Assembly: GCF_001426685.1 (NCBI RefSeq)
Contig: NZ_LMFB01000005.1
Coordinates: 190,773-254,772 of the forward strand
Direction of reading: 5' to 3'
Source of the DNA: Rhizobium sp. Root483D2
GTDB lineage: Bacteria; Pseudomonadota; Alphaproteobacteria; Rhizobiales; Rhizobiaceae
Length of the DNA stretch: 64,000 bases
Part shown: positions 1-7,671 of the stretch, piece after piece
Position numbering within the stretch: the first letter of the stretch is position 1
How the letters are laid out: each line of letters opens with the position of its first letter
Position numbers and translations under genes: made by a program
Notes under the pieces: model-generated
Told to the model about the DNA's origin: nothing
Database searches by the model: none
The model's input: the letters and a program-made list of their open reading frames with translations, nothing else

Positions 1-87
1 TCAAGTCTAAAACACGGCGAAACTGAAAATGGAAAATCTGAAAAAACACCAGAATGAAAAGCCGTCCGCTCCACGCCGAACCGCCCC

Positions 88-135
88 CTCTTCCGCCCTT
101 CGGGCACCTTCTCCCCGCCGGGGAGAAGAGGGAAG
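88..135. repeat. Short GC-rich palindromic intergenic repeat
   Basis: This segment contains a perfect 9-bp inverted repeat, CTTCTCCCC at 108-116 and GGGGAGAAG at 120-128, with a 3-nt loop. It is flanked by CCCTTCGGG-type sequence. Rhizobial genomes are known to carry families of such GC-rich palindromes between genes, and I infer membership from composition only. It lies downstream of guaD, next to two copies of a larger palindromic repeat. Confidence 0.5.
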
Positions 136-138
136 TCC

Positions 139-273
139 ACCTCCCCCTTGAGGGGGGAGGTCGCCGCAGCGCGGCGGGTGGGGGTGACCACCGCGAGCGC
201 CATAGTCAATCACATATGCCGCAGTTCACCCCACCCCGGAGCTTCGCTCCGACCCTCCCCCTCAAGGGGAGAG
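139..273. repeat. Intergenic palindromic repeat, copy 1 (about 135 bp)
   Basis: This is the first of two near-identical copies; the second lies exactly 210 bp downstream. The two ends are mutually complementary (a CTCCCCCTTGAG-type start and a CCCTCCCC-TCAAGGGGAG end). The interior (GGTGGGGGTGA near 177-187, TCACCCCACC near 226-235) also pairs, so the copy can fold as one long imperfect stem with small side hairpins such as GGAGCTTCGCTCC. No open reading frame of note is present. It resembles the mosaic palindromic elements (RIME-like) of rhizobia, but family assignment needs a search. Confidence 0.75.
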
Positions 274-348
274 TTCAAACAATCTGTCCCTTGAAACACA
301 GGGCGATTGGTCACAGAGAAAGAGGAACGTTGCGGGTGCCGCAATGTC

Positions 349-483
349 ACCTCCCCCTTGAGGGGGGAGGTCGCCGCAGCGCGGCGGGTGGGGGTGACCA
401 CCGCGAGCACCATTGTCAATCGCATATGCCGCAGATCACCCCACCCCGGAGCTTCGCTCCGACCCTCCCCATCAAGGGGAGGG
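349..483. repeat. Intergenic palindromic repeat, copy 2 (about 135 bp)
   Basis: This is a direct copy of 139-273, differing at about eight scattered positions. It ends eight bases before the guaD stop codon. On the minus strand it would be transcribed as the 3' tail of the guaD mRNA and could act as a terminator or mRNA-stabilising structure. The 75 bp between copies (274-348) hold nothing I recognise. Confidence 0.75.
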
Positions 484-491
484 TAAACCAA

Positions 492-1826
492 TCACGCTGT
501 CTCCAGCGTCCGTGCCGGAATACCGGCCTTGCGCGTTTTCATCGCCTTGCCGGCCACATAGACCTCGGTCACACACCGGTCGTCGCCCATGGTCTGCAGA
601 ATGAACAGCTCTTCCACCAGCGATTTTGCGGTGCGCATCCGCAGTTCCATCGCCGATTTGCCGCTGGAATCGAGGACGACGATATCGGCGTCGGCGCCCA
701 CATGCAGCGAGCCGATACGGTCCTGGAGCCCGAGCGACCGGGCGTTGCCGAGCGTCATCCGATAGAAGGAATTGAGCGGCGACAGCCGTTGGCCCTGCAG
801 GTGCAGCACCTTGTAAGCCTCGTCCATCGTTTCCAGCATCGAGAAGCTGGTGCCCGCCCCGACATCGGTCGCCACCGACCAGCGGGCGCCGAGCCGGTCG
901 AACCGGTCGCGGTCGAACAGGCCAGAGCCGAGGAAGAGGTTGGATGTCGGGCAGAACACGCCGACCGCGCCGGTCTCGGCCAGCACCGAGATTTCCCGGT
1001 CGCTCAGATAGATACAATGCCCGAGCAAAGTCTTCTCCGTCAGAAGATCATAGCGGGCATAAATATCGGTGTAATCCTTGGCATCCGGATAAAGCGAGGT
1101 GGCAAAGGCGATCTCGTCCTTGTTTTCGGAGAGATGCGTCTGCACATAGCAATCGCGATGTTCGGCCACCAGCGCTTGACTCATCTCCATCTGCTCAGGC
1201 GTCGAGGTGATGGCAAAGCGCGGGCTGATCGCATAGTGCGCCCGGCCCCGTCCATGCCATTTTCCGATCAGCCGCTTGGTCTCGTCATAGCCCGTTTGCG
1301 GCGTGTCGCGCAGCGCGTCCGGCGCATTGCGGTCCATCATCACCTTGCCGCCGACCATCAGCATGCCGCGCTGTTCGGCCGCCGTGAAATAGGCGTCCAC
1401 GCTTTGCGGATGCACCGAACAATAGGCAACAGCCGTCGTCGTGCCGTTCGACAGCAGCTCGTCCATGAACCGGCCGGCAATGAAGGCCGCATGGTCCGGC
1501 TCGGCGAATTTCTGTTCCTCGACGAAAATATAGGTGTTCAGCCATTCCATCAGCTGCGCGCCATAGGACGCGATCGCCTGGGTCTGCGGGAAATGCAGAT
1601 GCGTATCGATCAATCCCGGCAGGATGAGATTGGGCCGGTGATCGGCCACCGCAACGCCAGGACCGGCAGAGTTGCGGATATCGTCGTAATCGCCGACGGC
1701 GGCGATCTTGCCGTCGCGCACCAGAACCGCGCCATCGTCCACGGTCCGATAGGATGCGGTATCATCGATACTCTTGGGCTCATCGATAAAGGTCAGCACA
1801 CGTCCACGGATCAGGAGTTCGCTCAT
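492..1826 (-). CDS. guaD: Guanine deaminase
   Basis: The 444-aa protein belongs to the amidohydrolase superfamily and should deaminate guanine to xanthine in the cytosol. Visible motifs are the metal site DTHLHFPQT, the HLSE segment (from TQTHLSENKDE-type context), LLGHCIYL, and the guanine-deaminase signature VATDVGAGTSFSML with the metal-binding Asp. The ATG at 1826 follows a GGAGG box by 7-8 nt and overlaps the stop of the upstream urate oxidase gene by 4 bp (ATGA), so the two are translationally coupled. Xanthine made here feeds the xanthine dehydrogenase encoded at 4444-9147. Longer in-frame upstream extensions lie inside puuD in another frame and are not needed. Confidence 0.95.
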   Translation of the reverse strand: MSELLIRGRVLTFIDEPKSIDDTASYRTVDDGAVLVRDGKIAAVGDYDDIRNSAGPGVAVADHRPNLILPGLIDTHLHFPQTQAIASYGAQLMEWLNTYIFVEEQKFAEPDHAAFIAGRFMDELLSNGTTTAVAYCSVHPQSVDAYFTAAEQRGMLMVGGKVMMDRNAPDALRDTPQTGYDETKRLIGKWHGRGRAHYAISPRFAITSTPEQMEMSQALVAEHRDCYVQTHLSENKDEIAFATSLYPDAKDYTDIYARYDLLTEKTLLGHCIYLSDREISVLAETGAVGVFCPTSNLFLGSGLFDRDRFDRLGARWSVATDVGAGTSFSMLETMDEAYKVLHLQGQRLSPLNSFYRMTLGNARSLGLQDRIGSLHVGADADIVVLDSSGKSAMELRMRTAKSLVEELFILQTMGDDRCVTEVYVAGKAMKTRKAGIPARTLETA

Positions 1827-3058
1827 TGGGTTTTTCCTCCATTCACAACTGTCTCGTACCAGGCGACCAGAAGCTTGCGCTCGTCGTCGGTCACGGCCGT
1901 CACGTTTGCCGGCGGCATTGCGTGGCTGCGTCCGGCCTGCAGATAGATCTCCCGCGCATGATTGGCGATCTGAGCATCGCTCTCCAGCACCACGCCCTTG
2001 GGCGGCTTGATCATGCCTTCCCAGCCCGGTTCCTGCGCATGGCACATGGCGCAGCGGCCAAGGATTGTGTCGCGCACCCTGGGAAAGGCCTCCGCCGTGA
2101 CGAAAGGCTGCTGCGCCGCAGAGACCTGTTCGGGCTCGCCGGTCAGGACCTTCGGCACGGTCGACAGCCACATGATGACGATGAACAGGAGCACGGTCGC
2201 AAGCCAGGTCCAGGTGGGATTGCCGGTATTGGCGTGGCGGGTGTTGAAATAGTGGCGGATGGTCACGCCCATCAGGAACACCAGCGAGGCGATAATCCAG
2301 TTGAACTGGGTGCCGAAGGCCAACGGATAGTGGTTCGACAGCATCAGGAACAGAACGGGCAGTGTCAGGTAATTGTTATGCGTCGAGCGCTGCTTGGCGA
2401 TCCGGCCGTATTTCGCATCCGGCGTGCGCCCGGCGATCAGGTCGGCGACGACGATGCGCTGGTTCGGCATAATGATGAAGAAGACGTTGGCCGACATGAT
2501 GGTCGCCGTGAAGGCGCCCAGATGCAGGAAGGCGGCGCGGCCGGTAAACAGCTGCGTATACCCCCACGCCACCGCGACCAGGATGAAATAGAGCGCCACC
2601 ATCAGCCGCGTATTGTCGTTGCCGAAGGGCGACTTGCAGAGCAGGTCGTAGATGATCCAGCCGAAGGCGAGCGAGGCCAGCGAGATGCCGATGGCAACCG
2701 GCTTGGAAACATCCAGCACATTGGGGTCGATCAGGTAGAGATCGGCGCCGGCATAATAGACCAGACACAGCATGCCGAAGCCGGACAGCCAGGTGACATA
2801 GCTTTCCCATTTGAACCAGATCAGGTGTTCCGGCATGTTGGCGGGCGCGACGAGATATTTCTGGATGTGGTAGAAGCCGCCGCCATGCACCTGCCATTCC
2901 TCGCCATAGGCACCGGCCGGAAGGTCAGGCCGCTTGCGCAGGCCAAGGTCGAGCGCGACGAAATAAAAGGACGAGCCGATCCAGGCGATGGCGGTGATGA
3001 CGTGGAGCCAGCGGACGGCGAAGGTCAGCCAGTCCCAGGCAATGGCGTATTCATACAT
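1823..3058 (-). CDS. puuD: Membrane-bound urate oxidase with C-terminal cytochrome c domain (PuuD type)
   Basis: The 411-aa protein has an N-terminal integral membrane part with about eight hydrophobic segments, starting at WLTFAVRWLHVITAIAWIG. A C-terminal c-type cytochrome domain carries CAMCH at about 336-340 and a likely axial Met in HAMPP near 381. This layout matches the known PuuD family of rhizobial and other proteobacterial urate oxidases. They oxidise urate to 5-hydroxyisourate and pass electrons to the respiratory chain instead of making hydrogen peroxide as soluble uricase does. The ATG at 3058 is preceded by GGGAGG. It heads a puuD-guaD operon divergent from the LysR gene at 3194, and the product is handed to UraH (9151-9510). 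Confidence 0.93.
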   Translation of the reverse strand: MYEYAIAWDWLTFAVRWLHVITAIAWIGSSFYFVALDLGLRKRPDLPAGAYGEEWQVHGGGFYHIQKYLVAPANMPEHLIWFKWESYVTWLSGFGMLCLVYYAGADLYLIDPNVLDVSKPVAIGISLASLAFGWIIYDLLCKSPFGNDNTRLMVALYFILVAVAWGYTQLFTGRAAFLHLGAFTATIMSANVFFIIMPNQRIVVADLIAGRTPDAKYGRIAKQRSTHNNYLTLPVLFLMLSNHYPLAFGTQFNWIIASLVFLMGVTIRHYFNTRHANTGNPTWTWLATVLLFIVIMWLSTVPKVLTGEPEQVSAAQQPFVTAEAFPRVRDTILGRCAMCHAQEPGWEGMIKPPKGVVLESDAQIANHAREIYLQAGRSHAMPPANVTAVTDDERKLLVAWYETVVNGGKTQ

Positions 3059-3101
3059 AAAGGCCTCCCTGTTTGGGAGACTTCTGCCACCGCGCGATAT
3101 C

Positions 3102-3117
3102 AACCGAAATGCCGGTT
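3102..3117. promoter_or_regulatory. Inverted repeat in puuD/LysR intergenic region, candidate operator
   Basis: AACCG-N6-CGGTT is a perfect 5-bp inverted repeat in the 135-bp gap between the divergent puuD and LysR genes. Similar half-sites (AACC near 3152, CGGTT near 3166) recur closer to the LysR start. LysR regulators usually bind dyads in such divergent gaps, so this may be its site. The inference is from position and symmetry only. Confidence 0.4.
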
Positions 3118-3125
3118 AATCCCCA

Positions 3126-3140
3126 ACACTTTCAAAAAAA
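3126..3140 (+). promoter_or_regulatory. Purine-cluster shared element, copy 1 (core ACTTTCAAA)
   Basis: The sequence ACACTTTCAAAAAAATC contains the 9-mer ACTTTCAAA (3128-3136). The same 9-mer occurs at 9593 (uraH/puuE gap) and 13893 (upstream of the purine permease). I noticed it in no other intergenic region here, though I could not run an exhaustive count. A shared position in the regulatory regions of one pathway suggests a common regulator, possibly the adjacent LysR protein. Confidence 0.5.
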
Positions 3141-3193
3141 TCTATAAGATCAACCCGGCTGTGGTCGGTTCCTGCCTGTGGTAGAAGGGTGTC

Positions 3194-4108
3194 ATGTCCT
3201 ATCTCGATAATATCCGCGTCTTCGTCCGCGTCGTTGAACTCGGCACCCTCTCGTCGGCCGGCCGCGACCAGCGGGTGACGCCGGCCGTCGCCAGCAACCG
3301 CATCAAGGAGCTGGAACGGCACCTTGGCGTACGCCTGTTCAATCGCACGACGCGCAAGCTGTCGCCGACCGAACATGGCCGTGTGTTCTATCTGGGCGCC
3401 GTCAAGATCATCGAGGCGGTCAACGAGGCGGAAAGCGCGATTGCCGATCTCTCGCACAATCCGAAGGGATCGCTCAGGATAACCGCGCCGCTGGGCATCG
3501 GCCGCCGGCTGATCGCCTCGGGCATCCCTGAATTCCACGATAAATACCCGGATATCGAGGTGCGGCTGCGCCTCTCCGACCACAATGTCGATATCCTCAG
3601 CGAAGGCGTCGATGTCGCCTTCAAGCTCGGCGTGCTCGAGGATTCCAATCTTCGCATGCGCGGCATCCTCAACTGTCAGCGCGTCGTCTGCGCCGCCCCC
3701 GGCTATCTGGCAAAACGCGGCACGCCGGAGACGCCGGATGCGCTGATCGACGACAAGCACGACTGCCTGCTCCTGCGCTATCCAGGCTCCAAGGAATATT
3801 ACTGGACGCTGCAGACCCCGGACGGCCCGCGCAAACTGGAAATCGGCGGCCCCTACGACAGCGACGATGGCGACGTCCTGACCCAATGGGCGCTCGAGGG
3901 CCGGGGCATCATCAACAAGCCGCTGTTCGAAGTGAAAAGCTATCTCAACGACGGCGCCCTGGTCGAAATCCTCAAGGACACGCCCCCCGCCAGCGTCCAG
4001 CTTGCCGCGATCTATCCGCACAAACGTTTTCAGGACCCGAAAGTCCGCCTGATGATCGATTTCATGGCTGAACGCTGTCAAAGAATGATCGGCAAGATGC
4101 TGGAGTGA
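3194..4108 (+). CDS. LysR-family transcriptional regulator, likely purine catabolism regulator
   Basis: The 304-aa protein has an N-terminal winged helix-turn-helix at about residues 1-60 (SSAGRDQRVTPAVASNRIKE) followed by a LysR substrate-binding domain. The ATG at 3194 is the first in frame. It is transcribed divergently from puuD-guaD across a 135-bp gap with dyads and an ACTTTCAAA element. LysR proteins generally regulate the divergent operon and their own gene. I infer control of urate/purine genes from position; the effector is unknown. Confidence 0.88.
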   Translation: MSYLDNIRVFVRVVELGTLSSAGRDQRVTPAVASNRIKELERHLGVRLFNRTTRKLSPTEHGRVFYLGAVKIIEAVNEAESAIADLSHNPKGSLRITAPLGIGRRLIASGIPEFHDKYPDIEVRLRLSDHNVDILSEGVDVAFKLGVLEDSNLRMRGILNCQRVVCAAPGYLAKRGTPETPDALIDDKHDCLLLRYPGSKEYYWTLQTPDGPRKLEIGGPYDSDDGDVLTQWALEGRGIINKPLFEVKSYLNDGALVEILKDTPPASVQLAAIYPHKRFQDPKVRLMIDFMAERCQRMIGKMLE

Positions 4109-4155
4109 GAAGTTTAAATTAAATACTCTTGAAACCCCGATTTCGAGGTCCGAGC

Positions 4156-4410
4156 ATGAAATTCGCTTCAATGAGCAGTACCGCCGTCAGCAGAAACCCT
4201 ATGGCAGCGAAGAGAGCGGCTGACGAGCAGCCGCTTGTCATCACGGAACATGGCGAACCCCGCTATGTCTTGCTCAACTACAAGGATTTCCAGCAGAATT
4301 TCAATAAGCAAATGAGCCTGCTCGAAGCGCTTGCAGATCCACTTTCCCGATTCGACAATGATTTCCAGCCGGAAAGAATTGATTTTTCCGGTCGCGACTT
4401 TTCTTTTTGA
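4156..4410 (+). CDS. Phd/YefM-family antitoxin, apparently without a toxin partner
   Basis: The 84-aa protein has the Phd/YefM pattern: an N-terminal SSTAVSRNPMAAKRAA segment that sets the ribbon-helix-like DNA-binding fold, then PLVITEHGEPRYVLLNYKDF. The ATG at 4156 follows GAGGTCCGAGC; an upstream in-frame ATG at 4129 lacks a ribosome site. Only 33 bp separate its stop from the end of the convergent xdhC, so no RelE/ParE/Doc toxin follows. Such orphans can be cross-acting antitoxins or remnants. The 47-bp gap to the LysR gene would allow co-transcription with it. Confidence 0.75.
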   Translation: MKFASMSSTAVSRNPMAAKRAADEQPLVITEHGEPRYVLLNYKDFQQNFNKQMSLLEALADPLSRFDNDFQPERIDFSGRDFSF

Positions 4411-4443
4411 AGCGGCCAGGCTGACGTTGGAAGCCCGCAAAGC

Positions 4444-5319
4444 TCAGCGCAACGCGCTCGCTTTGGCCGGCGCGTTTCTGCTGCTCTGCAGCCGAAGATC
4501 GCTGCCATTGCCGCAATTCAACGCCGCCGTCATGATCTCCGCCGCTGCCAGAGCCGCAATCACTGCTGGCCGCTTGTCCTTTACCGCCGTGCCGCCGATC
4601 GGGCAGATCAGGCGGTCAAAAAGTTCGGGGCGGCCGACTTCGCGGGAAAGCCAGTTCTTGAAGGTCGCGCGCTTCGTCTTCGAGCCGATCATGCCGACAT
4701 AAGCGGCGTCCTGGCGGCGGAGCGCCTCGGCGGTAATGAGAAAATCCAGCGCGTGATCATGGGTGAGGACAACGAAGGAACTGCCCGCCGGGGCGTCGCG
4801 GACCAAGGCTTCAGGCATCGCCGTCAGGCAGGTTTCGATGCCTGGAATGTTCGATGCGGAAAGTTCCACTTCGCGGGTATCGACGAGAATGATGCGCAAG
4901 GGAACCAGCGACAGCGCCATGGCCAGCGCATCGCCGACATGACCGGCGCCAAACACGTAGACATGCGGACGCGACGCCATTTCGCGGTCGCTGCGGGCGA
5001 TGAGAAACATGGCGAGCTCCGTGGTCATCGCCGTAAAGGAAAGTCCGACCCGGCCGCCGCAGCATTGGCCGATTTCGGGTCCGAGTGGAACGCTCATGGC
5101 TTCGGCCGGACGACCATGGCGAAGGGCCCGCCGCGCGTGGTCGATCGCCATATATTCGAGCTGCCCGCCACCGATCGTGCCGAAGATGCAATCGGCCGCC
5201 ACCAGCATCCAGGCATCGGTATCACGCGGCGTCGAGCCGGCAGCACCCGTCACCTCGACGAACACGCAGTCCGGTTCGCGGCGCAGGAATTCCCTGATGT
5301 CTTCGCGCTTGGCAGCCAT
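4444..5319 (-). CDS. xdhC: Xanthine dehydrogenase accessory protein XdhC
   Basis: The 291-aa protein is the maturation factor that protects or sulfurates the molybdenum cofactor and loads it into XdhB. Diagnostic motifs are GTIGGGQLE and the GQCCGG cysteine pair in the N-terminal domain, and a C-terminal Rossmann-like domain with HVYVFGAGHVGDAL and MIGSKTKRATF. The ATG at 5319 is chosen. A GTG at 5328 overlapping the xdhB stop (GTGA) is an alternative adding three residues. It is the last gene of uraH-xdhA-xdhB-xdhC. An overlapping long ORF on the opposite strand is a shadow. Confidence 0.95.
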   Translation of the reverse strand: MAAKREDIREFLRREPDCVFVEVTGAAGSTPRDTDAWMLVAADCIFGTIGGGQLEYMAIDHARRALRHGRPAEAMSVPLGPEIGQCCGGRVGLSFTAMTTELAMFLIARSDREMASRPHVYVFGAGHVGDALAMALSLVPLRIILVDTREVELSASNIPGIETCLTAMPEALVRDAPAGSSFVVLTHDHALDFLITAEALRRQDAAYVGMIGSKTKRATFKNWLSREVGRPELFDRLICPIGGTAVKDKRPAVIAALAAAEIMTAALNCGNGSDLRLQSSRNAPAKASALR

Positions 5320-5324
5320 GCCAT

Positions 5325-7661
5325 TCACCCGTTCTTTGCCGCGCGGCGCAGCCGCTCGATGGCAAGCAAGACCCGTTCCGGTGTCGCCGGCGCATCGATG
5401 CGCGGTGCGATACGATACTCCGCAACGCTCGCCGCCGCCATCGAGATTGCTTCCAGAACCGAGATCGGCAGCATGAAAGGCGGCTCGCCGACGGCCTTGG
5501 AGCGGCGGATCGTGTCCTCGCGGTTGACCGACCATTCGGCAAGCTTGACGTTGAAGATGCGGGGACGGTCGGACGCGAGCGGGATCTTGTAGGTGGAGGG
5601 CGCATGAGTGCGCAGCCGCCCCTTGGCGTCCCACCACAATTCTTCCGTCGTCAGCCAGCCCATGCCCTGGACGAAAGCGCCCTCGACCTGGCCGATATCC
5701 AGCGCCGGATTGAGCGACTTGCCGACATCATGCAGGACATCGGTACGATCGACCTGATATTCGCCCGTCAACGTATCGACGCTGACCTCGGAGCACGAGG
5801 CGCCGTACGCATAATAAAAGAATGGCCGGCCCCGGCCTTCCGAACGATTCCAGTGGATCTTCGGCGTCTTGTAGAAACCGGCAGCCGACAGCTGGATGCG
5901 CGCTCCATAGGCGAGCTTAATAAAATCGGCAAAGGCGATGCGCTCAGCGCCGATGCGGATCGTGTTGGGCTCGAAGGCGATATCGCGCTCGCTCACGCCC
6001 CAGCGCTCGGCCGCAAACGTCACCAGCCGTGCCTTGATCTGCTGGGCCGCATTGGCGGCGGCCATGCCGTTGAGGTCGGAGCCGGAAGAAGCCGCCGTCG
6101 CCGACGTGTTCGGCACCTTGCCGGTCGTCGTCGCCGTCACCTTGATGCGGTTGAGATCGACTTGGAATTCATCGGCCACCACCTGCGCGACCTTGGTGTA
6201 GAGCCCCTGCCCCATTTCCGTGCCGCCGTGGTTGAGATGGATCGAGCCATCCGCATAGACATGCACGAGCGCGCCGGCCTGGTTATATTCCGTCTTGGTG
6301 AAGGAGATGCCGAACTTGACCGGCGTCAGCGCAATCCCGCGCTTGATGATCTGGCTCTTACGGTTGAAGGCAAGTACTTCTTCGCGCCGTGCCGCATAAT
6401 CGCAGGACGTTTCCAGCTCCTCGATGATCCGGCCGATAATATTGTCTTCGACAGTCTGGTGATAGGGCGTGAGGTTGCGCCCCTCGCCGCCGTAGAAATT
6501 AAGCTTGCGGATATCGAGCGGATCCTTGCCGAGCGCATAGGCCACATCCTCGATCATCCGCTCGCCGCCGACCATGCCCTGCGGTCCGCCGAAGCCGCGG
6601 AAGGCGGTGTTGGAAACGGTATTGGTCTTCAGCGGCCGCGAGCGCAGCCGGACATGTGGATAGAAGTAGCAATTGTCGGCATGGAACAGTGCGCGATCGG
6701 TGACCGGGCCGGAGAGATCGGCCGAGAACCCGCAACGGGCGGAGAACGTCGCGTCAACGGCCTCGATCCGGCCGTCATCGTCGAAGCCAACCTTGTAGCC
6801 GACATGAAAATCGTGGCGCTTGCCGGTGGCCGTCATGTCATCGTCGCGGTCCGGGCGGATTTTCACCGCACAGCGATATTTCCTCGCGGCGAGTGCTGCG
6901 ACGGCGGCAAACAGGTTCGCCTGCGTTTCCTTGCCGCCAAAGGCTCCGCCCATGCGGCGCACGTTGATGGTCACGGCATTGGAAGCGACGCCGAGCACCT
7001 GGCCGACCATGTGCTGGGTTTCGCTTGGATGCTGGGTCGAGGAATAGAGCGTGATTTCATCGTCTTCGCCGGGAATGGCAAAGGAAATGTGGCCCTCGAG
7101 ATAGAAGTGATCCTGCCCGCCGATCCGCATCTCCCCTTCGAGCACATGCTTTGCCTTGGCAAAACCGGCGGCGATATCGCCACGCTCCAGCTTCAGGGGA
7201 TCGATGACCAGCGGATAATTGGCGGCGGCAGCCTCCAGCACATCGGTGACATGCGGCAGGTCCTGATATTCGATCTTGACCTTCGCGGCGGCGCGGCGGG
7301 CGGCATCGCGGGTTTCGGCGATGACGGCGAAAATAGGCTGACCGTGAAACTCGACCTTGTCTGTTGCAAAAACCGGATCGTCATGCTTGTGCGCCGGGCT
7401 GACGTCGTTTTCGCCGGTAATATCGTCGGCGGTGAGCACGCCGATGACGCCCGGCGCGGATGTCACCGCCGCAAAATCGATCGACAGGATCTGCGCATGG
7501 GCGCGCTGCGACAGGCCGAGATAGGCGTGCAGGGTGCCTGCGGGTTCGGGAATATCGTCGATATATTCGGCTGTTCCCGTCACATGTTTGTGGCCGGATT
7601 CGTGCCGTTCGTTTTCGTGGACGCCGCCGCGGATGCGGTCGATAGGCTGCATGACGTTCAT
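5325..7661 (-). CDS. xdhB: Xanthine dehydrogenase, molybdopterin-binding large subunit
   Basis: The 778-aa protein is the Mo-cofactor subunit that hydroxylates hypoxanthine and xanthine to urate. Seen in order are an N-terminal a/b-hammerhead region (TGTAEYIDDIPEPAGTLH), MGGAFGGKETQ, FRGFGGPQGM, GGTEMGQGLYTK, and a C-terminal cofactor loop ending in VGEPPFMLPISV with the catalytic-type Glu. The ATG at 7661 follows GAGGAGAAG; the upstream in-frame extension overlaps xdhA and is not needed. It lies 10 bp after xdhA, and its stop overlaps the alternative xdhC GTG. Length fits bacterial two-subunit XDH. Confidence 0.96.
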   Translation of the reverse strand: MNVMQPIDRIRGGVHENERHESGHKHVTGTAEYIDDIPEPAGTLHAYLGLSQRAHAQILSIDFAAVTSAPGVIGVLTADDITGENDVSPAHKHDDPVFATDKVEFHGQPIFAVIAETRDAARRAAAKVKIEYQDLPHVTDVLEAAAANYPLVIDPLKLERGDIAAGFAKAKHVLEGEMRIGGQDHFYLEGHISFAIPGEDDEITLYSSTQHPSETQHMVGQVLGVASNAVTINVRRMGGAFGGKETQANLFAAVAALAARKYRCAVKIRPDRDDDMTATGKRHDFHVGYKVGFDDDGRIEAVDATFSARCGFSADLSGPVTDRALFHADNCYFYPHVRLRSRPLKTNTVSNTAFRGFGGPQGMVGGERMIEDVAYALGKDPLDIRKLNFYGGEGRNLTPYHQTVEDNIIGRIIEELETSCDYAARREEVLAFNRKSQIIKRGIALTPVKFGISFTKTEYNQAGALVHVYADGSIHLNHGGTEMGQGLYTKVAQVVADEFQVDLNRIKVTATTTGKVPNTSATAASSGSDLNGMAAANAAQQIKARLVTFAAERWGVSERDIAFEPNTIRIGAERIAFADFIKLAYGARIQLSAAGFYKTPKIHWNRSEGRGRPFFYYAYGASCSEVSVDTLTGEYQVDRTDVLHDVGKSLNPALDIGQVEGAFVQGMGWLTTEELWWDAKGRLRTHAPSTYKIPLASDRPRIFNVKLAEWSVNREDTIRRSKAVGEPPFMLPISVLEAISMAAASVAEYRIAPRIDAPATPERVLLAIERLRRAAKNG

Positions 7662-7671
7662 AATCTTCTCC

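Noticed and set aside
108-483. CRISPR array or IS ends in the initial repeats
   Set aside because: Only two long copies, no short spacers and no transposase; palindromic intergenic repeats fit better.
54-1946. A 630-codon plus-strand open frame through the repeats and guaD
   Set aside because: It reads through palindromic repeats and the antisense of guaD; repetitive peptide and no conserved motif.
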